Of a DNA stretch of 64,000 nucleotides, positions 39,330-49,626 are shown one piece after another (the stretch's first letter is position 1; every line of letters starts with the position of its first letter). A program made the translations under genes and the position numbers. This DNA is from an uncultured Clostridia bacterium (lineage in GTDB: Bacteria > Bacillota > Clostridia > Oscillospirales > Acutalibacteraceae). The stretch lies in assembly GCA_904399395.1 (NCBI GenBank), contig CAJFPJ010000005.1, positions 1 through 64,000 of the forward strand. Direction: 5' to 3'. The notes under the pieces are model-generated. The model made no database searches and was not told the DNA's origin. It was given only the letters and a program-made list of their open reading frames with translations.

Positions 39330-39842
39330 TTAAAGTTTCCCCGTGGATCCAAAGCCTCCTGCACCCCGAGCGGTTTCATCCAACTCTGCAGTCTCCACCA
39401 CAGGCAGCAGCGCCACCGGCATGACCACCATCTGAGCGATCCGTTCCCCAGGCTGCACAGTGTAGGGCTCTTTGCCCACGTTGCACAGACCTACGCAGAT
39501 CTCCCCCCGGTAGTCGCTGTCTACCACGCCTACGCCATTGGAAAGGCAGATCCCATGCTTTACTCCCAGGCCGCTGCGGGCAAAGAGAAAAATCGCCAGC
39601 TCCGGCCCCGGCAGAGCTGCAGCTATACCTGTTGGAATTTTTACAAGCCCGCCGGGAGCTATAGTCACCGGTTCCTCCAGGCAGGCGCAGAGATCCATTC
39701 CCGCAGACCCCGGCGTTCCCCGAAAGGGAAGAACTGCCTCCGGACGCATCCGTTTGATGCGCAGGCTCCCCAGGCCCCCAGGCTCTTTTATCCCCCCTGC
39801 GGCCTGCGGTGTATGTATCCAATCCTTCTGATTTTTTTCCAT
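39330..39842 (-). CDS. dut: dUTP diphosphatase
   Basis: GTPGSAGMDLCA, ARSGLGVKHGI, GVVDSDYRGEI, GERIAQMV, RGAGGFGSTG. Confidence 0.95.
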   Translation of the reverse strand: MEKNQKDWIHTPQAAGGIKEPGGLGSLRIKRMRPEAVLPFRGTPGSAGMDLCACLEEPVTIAPGGLVKIPTGIAAALPGPELAIFLFARSGLGVKHGICLSNGVGVVDSDYRGEICVGLCNVGKEPYTVQPGERIAQMVVMPVALLPVVETAELDETARGAGGFGSTGKL

Positions 39843-39993
39843 AACGCTTTCCTTTCTATCTTTTCAGTATCCTGTTATTCTCGTTATATCTGCACGATTC
39901 TGCTGGTTCATCCTGCTCTTGTATTTTCCGGTGGGCTGTGGAAAATTGAGTGCCGGATTTGCTACTCCCCACACTGCGCCATAGGGCATACGC

Positions 39994-42192
39994 TCATTTC
40001 TTTTTCCCCTCGCCGCTTCCAAAGCCCCGGCGGGAAAGCCCCCGGGTGTATTCCCCCTCCGGGGCGCCGCCGGCAAAATACCGGCGAAGAACAGAAACCT
40101 GTTCTTTCTTGCTCTCCGTGGTAAAGCGCATCACGCCGAAATCCAGATTCCGGAAGGAAGAAAGCATGTCCGAAAGCTCCAAAGGCAGAGAATTGAGCAC
40201 CTCTGAGCAGCTTCCTGTGCATTGAACAGGGAAACGGATGCCTTTTCTATCCGTCAACCAGGGAATTTTCCCCGTTTTTCTGCAATGCAGGCAGCCGGAT
40301 GGCCCGTTTGCCGCTGAGCAATTCCTAGTGAGCATCAACGGCAGCCGCCCGTAAACCAGCACACCTCTGGGCAGCTCCCCGCCCAGCCGGTACGCCTGCG
40401 GCAGAGAGAGCTCAAAGCTCAGCTCCGCATCCGCAAGGCCCTGTTCCGACAACCAAAGAAGAGACTGGCTGTTCACTGCGTTCAGAGAAAAGCCCCCGTG
40501 GACCGTGAGACCCGCCTCCTTTGCAAGGCGCACTGAGCCGATATTTCCGGCCCACACGTGAGAAAATCCTTTTTCCTTCCAGAGCCGCAGCTTCTCCCCA
40601 GCCGCCCTCTCCACGCCGAAAAGGCCTCTCGGTATTTCCAGCCCCAGAGAAAAGCCCTCTCCACGGAGCCGTTCCCAATCCTCAGGGCCCGTCTCCCAGG
40701 GAATGTAGCACAATTCGCAGGAACGGGCCTCTCCAGGCAGATCCGGGGAAGAAAACCGGGCCCGCAGCGGAAGGGTATCCGTCTTTGCCCGATGAGCAGA
40801 GACCTGCAGCAGCCCCTCCAAGGCCTCCTTATCCAAGGAGATGGGCGGCCTTTCCTCTCGTTTCTGCAGAAGCTTTTCCAGAACCTCCCGGCGAAGATGG
40901 TTCAGGGAAGAAAGGGGCAGGGAAAGCCCCTCCCCCAGCTGCAGAGAAAAACGCTCCACGCGAAAAGGGGTTCCCCCCGTCTTTGTCAGCTGAGTCCGGC
41001 AGCGTTCCTCATCTAAAGGGCGCGTAAGAGCAGCCTGAGGAACCTCTCCGAGGGCAGACACCCGTCTGCCCTCCCTATCGTGCACCGTAAGCCTGGCAGG
41101 CTCTCCCGGCAGGATGGAGCATTCCATTTCTAAGGATACCCGTTGGGCCTCTTCCCGGTAAAGGCCCCGCAGAGCCCCGAACACCTGAGAAGAAGCGGCC
41201 TCCACATCCTCCTTGGAGCGAATCCCAAACATTTCCCTTCCTCTTTTTCCGTCCGGATACCCGCTGGTGAATCCGGAGCGGGAAAACACCGCCTCCAGGT
41301 TCCGGGTCAGCTCACCGGGAACAGGCTCCCCATCCGCAGCGCGGCGGCAGGCAGAAACGGCGGCTGCCACATATTCCGGCCGCTTCATACGCCCTTCGAT
41401 CTTAGCACACACCACTCCCGCCCGGGAAAGGTCCCCCATCCGCCGGATCATGGAAAGATCCTTGAGGCTCAGATCGTGGCCCGTTCCCCCTTCACAGGAA
41501 AAAGGCAGGCGGCAGGGCTGGGCACAAAGGCCCCGATTTCCGCTCCGCCCTCCCAGCACAGAGCTCATATAGCATTGGCCGGAAACAGACATGCACAAAG
41601 CCCCATGCACAAAGGCTTCCAGTTCCACCGGAACAGCCTTTGAAACCTCCCCTATCTCCGAAAGAGACATTTCCCGGGAAAGGACCACCCGGGAACAACC
41701 CGCCTCCCAGAGCGCCCTGGCCCCTGCCGGGGTGTGAATGCTCATCTGTGTGGAAGCATGTAAGGGGAGGCCCGGAGTAAGGCGCTTCAAAAGCCGCAGA
41801 AGACCCATATCCTGCACCAGGATCGCATCCACCGGCAGAGAGGCGGCAAAGGCCGCCGCCTCTACCGCTTTGGGAAGTTCTTCTTCCAGCAGAAGGGTAT
41901 TTAAAGCCAGATAGACCTTTACGCCCCGCCCATGGCAATACCTGACTGCCTCCCGGAGCTCTTCCTCCCCGAAATTCTGGGCATTAGCCCGGGCGGAAAA
42001 CTGGATCCCGCCAAGATAGACTGCGTCCGCCCCGCAGCGCACAGCCGCCCGAAGGCTCTCCATGGAACCGGCCGGCGCCAGAACTTCCATGGGCGTAGCC
42101 AGATCTTTCTTCAGGCTGCACGACATCCTCTCCCCAGGCTTATTCTCCTGTTCTTCTTTGGCACCCCAGCCTGCCCGCATATTCTTCTTCAC
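39994..42192 (-). CDS. U32-family peptidase (collagenase-like)
   Basis: VLAPAGSMESLRAAVRCGADAVYLGG, VEAFVHGALCMSVSGQCYMSSVLGGRSGNRGLCAQPCR, KIEGRMKRPEYVA; GTG start inferred from SD. Confidence 0.88.
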   Translation of the reverse strand: MKKNMRAGWGAKEEQENKPGERMSCSLKKDLATPMEVLAPAGSMESLRAAVRCGADAVYLGGIQFSARANAQNFGEEELREAVRYCHGRGVKVYLALNTLLLEEELPKAVEAAAFAASLPVDAILVQDMGLLRLLKRLTPGLPLHASTQMSIHTPAGARALWEAGCSRVVLSREMSLSEIGEVSKAVPVELEAFVHGALCMSVSGQCYMSSVLGGRSGNRGLCAQPCRLPFSCEGGTGHDLSLKDLSMIRRMGDLSRAGVVCAKIEGRMKRPEYVAAAVSACRRAADGEPVPGELTRNLEAVFSRSGFTSGYPDGKRGREMFGIRSKEDVEAASSQVFGALRGLYREEAQRVSLEMECSILPGEPARLTVHDREGRRVSALGEVPQAALTRPLDEERCRTQLTKTGGTPFRVERFSLQLGEGLSLPLSSLNHLRREVLEKLLQKREERPPISLDKEALEGLLQVSAHRAKTDTLPLRARFSSPDLPGEARSCELCYIPWETGPEDWERLRGEGFSLGLEIPRGLFGVERAAGEKLRLWKEKGFSHVWAGNIGSVRLAKEAGLTVHGGFSLNAVNSQSLLWLSEQGLADAELSFELSLPQAYRLGGELPRGVLVYGRLPLMLTRNCSAANGPSGCLHCRKTGKIPWLTDRKGIRFPVQCTGSCSEVLNSLPLELSDMLSSFRNLDFGVMRFTTESKKEQVSVLRRYFAGGAPEGEYTRGLSRRGFGSGEGKKK

Positions 42193-42305
42193 GGCCACGC
42201 CCTCCTTATGGAAAAAATAGAAAGAGCCGCGGCATATCCCACTCCGCCGGAATATGCCGCGGCAGCGCACAGCTTCACAGGGCCATTTCCCGTGCCTTCA
42301 GCCCT

Positions 42306-42824
42306 TTACTTTTCCTGCCCATGATCTTCAAAAAAGCTCATAAAACCTTCCTGCTCCTGAAGTTCACTGCTTTTTACTGCAGGGCGGGAGTAGCTCCCCG
42401 TTTTGGCAGCCTGCTGCACGGGGGCTTCGGATGGGTGGGCAGCCGCCGCAGGGGCAGTTTCCTCTCCTTCTCCAGAAAGGCGGCTTCTCAGGGTTTGGAT
42501 CTCCCGGCGAAGGCGCTCAATCTCCCGGCGGGATTCATCCGCTTCCATTCTGGATTTAGAAGAATCCTCCAGATAATCTTTAATCTGAGAGCGGAGATTG
42601 TCCGCAGAATCCTTTGCCTTGCGGGCATCGTCACAAAAACTCAGGGCGGCAATCACTGCGGCCATAGTTGTGGAGATCCTGTCGTTTTTCGACATAACCC
42701 CATTCATGGCCTTTTGCACCTCATCCCCCACGGAAAGAACGTAGGATTCCGGGTCGTCCGAACCCACCACACATTCGATCCCACAGATTGTCAGATGGAC
42801 CTTATTTTTATTCAATGGTGTCAC
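42306..42824 (-). CDS. zapA: Cell division protein ZapA
   Basis: N-terminal KVHLTICGIECVVGSDDPESYVLSVGDEVQKAM and coiled coil; upstream of U32 peptidase. Confidence 0.82.
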   Translation of the reverse strand: MTPLNKNKVHLTICGIECVVGSDDPESYVLSVGDEVQKAMNGVMSKNDRISTTMAAVIAALSFCDDARKAKDSADNLRSQIKDYLEDSSKSRMEADESRREIERLRREIQTLRSRLSGEGEETAPAAAAHPSEAPVQQAAKTGSYSRPAVKSSELQEQEGFMSFFEDHGQEK

Positions 42825-43013
42825 CCTTTCTTCATCCCTTACCTTTGGTCGTTTTGCGGCGCCAGTTCCAGCATTTTCAGCGCATACATATTCCCAGCCT
42901 GAAGGCCTTTGCGCACTTTACTATATATTCTTTTTTATTATAGTCTATTTTACCAGAATGCGGAAGCCCCTTTTACAGGAAAAGCACTGAATTTCAGTAC
43001 CCAAAGCTTTATT

Positions 43014-43047
43014 TTCAGTATACACAGCAAATTTTGTGGATACTGAA
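43014..43047. repeat. Inverted repeat upstream of glgP
   Basis: TTCAGTAT-a-CACA-gcaaattt-TGTG-g-ATACTGAA. Confidence 0.6.
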
Positions 43048-43225
43048 CAGCAAAATTTCGCCGTTTTCGGTGCGAATGATAAATTTTGTTTATTTTCCAT
43101 AAAATTTTAAATACCAATTTCTATAATACGCCTCAGAAAAATCTTGTGCAGAATTTCTGAAAAAGTCCATTCCCAGGCTGATTTCTGGCGCATTCCCCCA
43201 TTTTTCAAATCCCCGCTTTCGCGTA

Positions 43226-43254
43226 TTGAATAATCCTATATTTTGGTATATAAT
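43226..43254 (+). promoter_or_regulatory. glgP promoter
   Basis: TTGAAT, 17 nt, TATAAT. Confidence 0.55.
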
Positions 43255-43432
43255 AAACATAATTGCTAACGGCTGTCATACTCTGTGGGGAAGCTGCCGC
43301 AATGACCGGCCAGCTTTTTGCCTACTCACGTCACTTCCCCTGATTCCAGCCGCCGGCTGGCAAGCTTTTTTTCATTCACCCTTCCCCTGCAGAGGCTGAA
43401 GAGGTGAAAATTCAGCAGAAGGACGGATCCGT

Positions 43433-45880
43433 ATGAACTATATGCTGTCTGTAAAAGAAATCCGGAATCAAATTGTAGACCGGTTGTATCACAGCTTCGG
43501 CGTAAGCCCTGAAAACGCTACCGATGAGCATTATTATAAGGCTGTAGCCCTTGTTCTTGGGGATATGATGAGCCGCGGCCGCACCGAGACAAAACACGAA
43601 GCCCAGGATACAGGAACAAAGCAGATCTACTATCTCTGTATGGAATTTCTCATGGGCCGCTCTCTGAAAAACACTCTTTTCAACCTGCATTTAACAGAGC
43701 ATTTCCGGGAAGCTCTCAAAGAACTGGAAATCGATTTGGATGATCTATATGAGCAGGAGCCGGACGCAGGCCTCGGTAACGGCGGGCTGGGAAGGCTGGC
43801 CGCATGCTTCCTGGATGGTCTGGCTTCCCAGGGATATCCGGCCATTGGATATTCCCTTCTCTATGAATATGGCATCTTCAGCCAGAAGCTGGTGGATGGA
43901 TGGCAGACGGAGCTGCCCGATTTCTGGCTTCCCGGCGGAAAGGTGTGGCTCCATGAAGTTCCTGAAAAGGCTGTGGAAGTTCATTTTGACGGCCATATCG
44001 AAGAAAGCTGGAACAACCAATATCATGTGGTGCGCCACAAAGATTACACCAATGTTCTCGCCATTCCCTACGATATGTTCGTGGCCGGTCTGGATGGCCG
44101 CAGCATCAGCAAACTGCGCATCTGGTCCGCCCGTTCCCCGGAATTCGATATGAAGATGTTCAACTCCGGCAACTATATGCGTGCTATGGAACAGAACGCC
44201 ATGGCGGAGGTTATCACTAAAGTCCTTTATCCGGAAGATAACCACTTGGAAGGCAAGAGCCTGCGCCTTTCCCAGCAGTATTTCCTGGTTTCCGCCACCA
44301 TTCAGGATATCATCCGCCGCCATCTCTTCAAATTCAGCACCCTCGATAATCTGCCGGATACAGTGGCGATTCACCTGAATGATACGCACCCCGTTCTGGC
44401 TATTCCGGAAATGATGCGCATCATGCTGGATGAATGCGGTTATGGCTGGGATGCAGCGTGGGATATCGTCACCCGCACTATCGCCTACACCAACCACACC
44501 GTTATGGCTGAGGCTCTGGAGTGCTGGGGGCAGGATATGTTCCGCCTGCGCTTACCCCGCATTTATCAGATCGTGGAGGAAATCAACCGCCGGTTCTGCG
44601 CCAGCATGCACGAAAAGGGTGTGGACGGTTACAAGGTGGGCCGCATGGCGCCCCTGAACGACGGCTATGTGAAAATGGCCAATCTGGCCGTGGTGGCTTC
44701 CCACTCTGTAAACGGCGTATCCGCCCTTCACAGCGACATTCTGAAGGAAAGCGTCTTCCACGACTTTTACACGGAGATGCCTGAGAAATTTACCAACGTG
44801 ACCAACGGCATTGCTCACCGCCGCTGGCTCTGCCAGAGCAACCCCAAGCTCAGCGAGCTGATCTCTTCCCTGATTGGGGATGGTTTCATCCGCGATGCTT
44901 CCGAGCTGAAAAAGCTTATGGACTTCACCGATGATACCTCCGTTCTCAAGCAGCTTTCCGAAATCAAACTAGAAAACAAAAAACGCCTTGCGGCATATGT
45001 GAAGAAACAAAACGGCATTGAAATCGACCCCAATTCCGTTTTCGATATTCAGGTCAAGCGCATGCATGAATACAAACGCCAACACCTGAACGCCTTGGAG
45101 ATTCTTTCCACTTATCTGTGGCTGCGGAAGAATCCCGATGCAGATTTTACTCCCCATACCTATATCTTCGGCGCCAAGAGCGCTCCCGGCTATTATTTTG
45201 CCAAGCAGATGATTCGCTTTATCGTGAAGCTGGGGGATCTGATCAACAGTGACCCCCTGGTAAATAAAAAAATGAAGGTCGTCTATGTGGAAAATTACTC
45301 CGTTACCCTGGCGGAGCTGATGATCCCCGCGGCGGATATTTCTGAGCAAATCTCCCTGGCAGGCACGGAAGCCAGCGGCACCAGCAACATGAAATTCATG
45401 ATCAACGGCACCGTCACCCTTGGCACTCTGGATGGAGCCAATGTGGAAATTCATGAATCCGTGGGCGATGAAAATATCATCCTCTTCGGCATGACCACTC
45501 CTCAGGTGAATCAACTCAAGCAGCAATGCTACCATCCGGAGCTCATAGCGCAGAATACCCCTCAGGTTCGTGAAGCCCTGGAGTTTCTGGAAAAGGGCAT
45601 CGGCGGCGTGGATTTCCACGACATTGTCAACTCTCTGCGGAATGTGGATCCCTATATGGTTCTGGCAGATTTTGATTCTTACGCAAAAGCCCGCAGAAAA
45701 GCGGTTGAGCTCTATCAGGATCAGGAGCGGTGGCAGAAAATGTGCCTTGTGAACATCGCAAATGCAGGCCGCTTCTCCGCAGACCGTGCCATTCGGGAAT
45801 ATGCGGAAAACATTTGGCACGCTAAACCTCTTGAAGAGCATGCTTCTGAAAAGAAATCTTCTTCCAAACGCCACCGCTGA
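43433..45880 (+). CDS. glgP: Glycogen/starch/alpha-glucan phosphorylase
   Basis: 815 aa; QEPDAGLGNGGLGRLAACFLDGLAS, HLNDTHPVLAIPE, EASGTSNMKFMINGTVTLGTLDGANVEI (PLP site). Confidence 0.95.
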   Translation: MNYMLSVKEIRNQIVDRLYHSFGVSPENATDEHYYKAVALVLGDMMSRGRTETKHEAQDTGTKQIYYLCMEFLMGRSLKNTLFNLHLTEHFREALKELEIDLDDLYEQEPDAGLGNGGLGRLAACFLDGLASQGYPAIGYSLLYEYGIFSQKLVDGWQTELPDFWLPGGKVWLHEVPEKAVEVHFDGHIEESWNNQYHVVRHKDYTNVLAIPYDMFVAGLDGRSISKLRIWSARSPEFDMKMFNSGNYMRAMEQNAMAEVITKVLYPEDNHLEGKSLRLSQQYFLVSATIQDIIRRHLFKFSTLDNLPDTVAIHLNDTHPVLAIPEMMRIMLDECGYGWDAAWDIVTRTIAYTNHTVMAEALECWGQDMFRLRLPRIYQIVEEINRRFCASMHEKGVDGYKVGRMAPLNDGYVKMANLAVVASHSVNGVSALHSDILKESVFHDFYTEMPEKFTNVTNGIAHRRWLCQSNPKLSELISSLIGDGFIRDASELKKLMDFTDDTSVLKQLSEIKLENKKRLAAYVKKQNGIEIDPNSVFDIQVKRMHEYKRQHLNALEILSTYLWLRKNPDADFTPHTYIFGAKSAPGYYFAKQMIRFIVKLGDLINSDPLVNKKMKVVYVENYSVTLAELMIPAADISEQISLAGTEASGTSNMKFMINGTVTLGTLDGANVEIHESVGDENIILFGMTTPQVNQLKQQCYHPELIAQNTPQVREALEFLEKGIGGVDFHDIVNSLRNVDPYMVLADFDSYAKARRKAVELYQDQERWQKMCLVNIANAGRFSADRAIREYAENIWHAKPLEEHASEKKSSSKRHR

Positions 45881-45956
45881 GTCGTTCTCCGGCTTAATCT
45901 TTCTTATCCTTTTTTGTAAAAGCAGCAAAACCATGGCTCCGGTCTATGTTTCCCCG

Positions 45957-45984
45957 AAAGGGGCCGCTTTAGCGGCCCCTTTCC
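45957..45984 (+). terminator. glgP terminator
   Basis: AAAGGGGCCGCTTTAGCGGCCCCTTTC. Confidence 0.7.
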
Positions 45985-46271
45985 TAGTGTATGCATCTCC
46001 CAAAACAAAAGCATCGCAAGCCGGCCTGCCGTTGGGGCATGAAAAAGCATGCCTATGTATTCTGTTCATATGGATGGATTCGTGATTAATTTTCTTTTCG
46101 GGTGCCATACTGTTTACAGATAGTGTTTTAAAAGAGGTTGCACTCTGTTTCTTAGAGGAAACCGACGGACCGGAGCATCTGCGGCTTATCTGAAACATGG
46201 CAAAAGCGAAACGGGAAAGGCTGCTTCATCCAAATTTTTGAAAATTTCCCCGTAAGTTCACAAAATTTTCA

Positions 46272-47623
<1,352 letters not shown>

Positions 47624-47766
47624 CCGGAAACTGGCAGAAAGCTGTAAGACGGCCTGGCGTCTGTAACGGCAGCGGGCCGCGGAAAATCAGCATTCTGAGG
47701 AATCAATGCACATCCCAGCACCAGAGATACAGACACAACACCGCCCGGTCCGGCGGCGGAGATTAG

Positions 47767-47813
47767 AGGGTGGAACCTGCATGCGCCGCACGCCATGCTT
47801 CCACCCTGTTTTT
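47767..47813 (+). terminator. Intrinsic terminator in the mreB-mreC intergenic region
   Basis: AGGGTGGAA...TTCCACCCT followed by GTTTTTC, with inner GCATG/CATGC pairing. Confidence 0.65.
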
Positions 47814-47967
47814 CTATGTACATGCTGCAGAAAGGGAGCTCTGCAGTCTGCAGGCAGGCCTTAAAGAGAATTTAGACTATCTCTTCTCCCACAAGCTTTT
47901 AGCAGAGGCATACAAAGCACGGCCTCCAGTTGTTAGCATTAAGCCCCTGAAAGGAGTGAGGCTCAGC

Positions 47968-48978
47968 ATGAAAGAAGTGCTGCATACCAAAAAATTTAAG
48001 ACATTGCTGTTTGCAGTGCTCATCCTGTTCGGTGTTTCCATTTTTTCAGGGAACGGCGGGCTGGTTGCCAGCGCTCTGAGCATTTTTTCCGTTCCCACCC
48101 AAAGGGTCAGCACTCTAGTCTCTAACAACGCATATACGGCGGCCGAAAACGCGGCTGCTTCAAAGGACGATCTTCTGGCCGAAAATCGGGCACTGCGGGA
48201 GCGGATCTCCGAATTGGAAACCCAGCTGGTGGATTATTATGACCTTAAAAAGGAAAACGCCCAGCTTTATAAATATCTGGATATGAAACAGGAGAATCCG
48301 GATTTCAAACCTGTGGCGGCCTCCGTCATCGGAAGGGATCCCAATACCTTCTACTGTTTCACCATAGATCAGGGGACAAACGCGGGCATTTCTGTCAACG
48401 ACCCTGTGGTCACGGATGAAGGCGTAGTGGGGTGGGTCTCCGCCGTCAATTCCATTTCGGCCAAGGTAACCACGCTCCTTTCCCCAGATACAAAAATCGG
48501 CGGTCTCACAGAATCCGGCACCTCCGCAGGGGCCACGGACAAAGTCACAGGAGACTCTGGTGTGATCGGGACCAATATCAAGCTTTCTGACCAAGGCCTC
48601 ATAAAACTTCAATATCTGACAGCCGAAACAAAAGCCAAGGCCGGTGATATTGTAGTGACCAGCGGCCTTGGCGGCCTATATCCCGCCAATCTGAAAATCG
48701 GCAGGATTACCTCTGTGGAGCATGAGGAATACGACGTTTCCCTCTATGCCCTGGTAGAGCCTTTTGTGGATGTAACCACTGTCCGGGATGTGATGGTGCT
48801 GACAGAATTCGATGGCCAGGGTGAAATTCTTTCTGCCGGAGATTCCTCCAGCAATGCAGGATCTGCCTCCTCTTCCGAAGCCCCCTCTTCCTCTTCTTCT
48901 CCGGCCTCTTCAAGCACTGCCGGCTCTTCTGAAAATTCATCTGCTTCTTCCGGGAGTTCCACAGCTTCTTCCCGTTAA
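47968..48978 (+). CDS. mreC: Rod shape-determining protein MreC
   Basis: N-terminal TM, coiled coil, VIGRDPNTFYCFTIDQGTNAGI, GVVGWVSAVN; Ser-rich C-terminal tail. Confidence 0.9.
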   Translation: MKEVLHTKKFKTLLFAVLILFGVSIFSGNGGLVASALSIFSVPTQRVSTLVSNNAYTAAENAAASKDDLLAENRALRERISELETQLVDYYDLKKENAQLYKYLDMKQENPDFKPVAASVIGRDPNTFYCFTIDQGTNAGISVNDPVVTDEGVVGWVSAVNSISAKVTTLLSPDTKIGGLTESGTSAGATDKVTGDSGVIGTNIKLSDQGLIKLQYLTAETKAKAGDIVVTSGLGGLYPANLKIGRITSVEHEEYDVSLYALVEPFVDVTTVRDVMVLTEFDGQGEILSAGDSSSNAGSASSSEAPSSSSSPASSSTAGSSENSSASSGSSTASSR

Positions 48979-49018
48979 TCCGCTGGATTACTTACAAATC
49001 GATGACCGGCATTTTTAA

Positions 49019-49558
49019 ATGTATAAAGAAAGGAGGCGGCGCCAGGCCTTGAACCGTTATTCCATACTCCGGTGGCTGGCCTATGGGCTGGAACTTTTTA
49101 TCCTCTTTATTCTGCAGGAAACGCCGGGCCTCTCTATTTCCATCCTTGGGGAAAAGGCCTTTCTGCTTCTTCCCGCCGCCCTTTCCATAGCGTTGTTTGA
49201 AACGAATCTGCCGGCCATGTCTTTCGGCATTGTAGCCGGAGTGCTAGCGGATTTCGGCATGGGCCACGGGCCCGGATTCCATGCCATTCTGCTGGCTGTT
49301 TTGTGCTTTTTTCTCAGCGAGCTGGCCACCAACCTTATCCGCACCAATTTTCTCACCGGCCTTCTCACCGGTATTTTGGGATGCGCTGCCATTCTCTTTC
49401 TGCAATGGTTTGTGTTTTGCCTGATGGCTGGCAGCGAATTTCCCGGATATATCCTCACCCATCACTATCTGCCCCGGCTTTTGTGCACGGTTATCCCTGT
49501 TCCTATCCTCTATTATTTCAACCGGGCACTTGGGCTGTTTATCCGTGAAAAGGAATAA
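49019..49558 (+). CDS. mreD: Rod shape-determining protein MreD
   Basis: 179 aa polytopic membrane protein directly after mreC. Confidence 0.78.
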   Translation: MYKERRRRQALNRYSILRWLAYGLELFILFILQETPGLSISILGEKAFLLLPAALSIALFETNLPAMSFGIVAGVLADFGMGHGPGFHAILLAVLCFFLSELATNLIRTNFLTGLLTGILGCAAILFLQWFVFCLMAGSEFPGYILTHHYLPRLLCTVIPVPILYYFNRALGLFIREKE

Positions 49559-49626
49559 GGAATCTAGCTTTTCTCACGCCGCCGGAATAAATTCGGTGTT
49601 CTTTTCCCGCAAAGGAGGTCTCTTAT

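Noticed and set aside
47767-47785. AGGGTGGAACC resembling a T-box motif between mreB and mreC
   Set aside because: The conserved CGCG is missing and the segment self-pairs into a simple terminator; no stem I or specifier features were seen and mreCD is not a known T-box target.
48840-48976. Ser-rich repetitive TCT/TCC tract in mreC
   Set aside because: Low-complexity MreC C-terminal tail; coding and common for such proteins, not a DNA repeat element.
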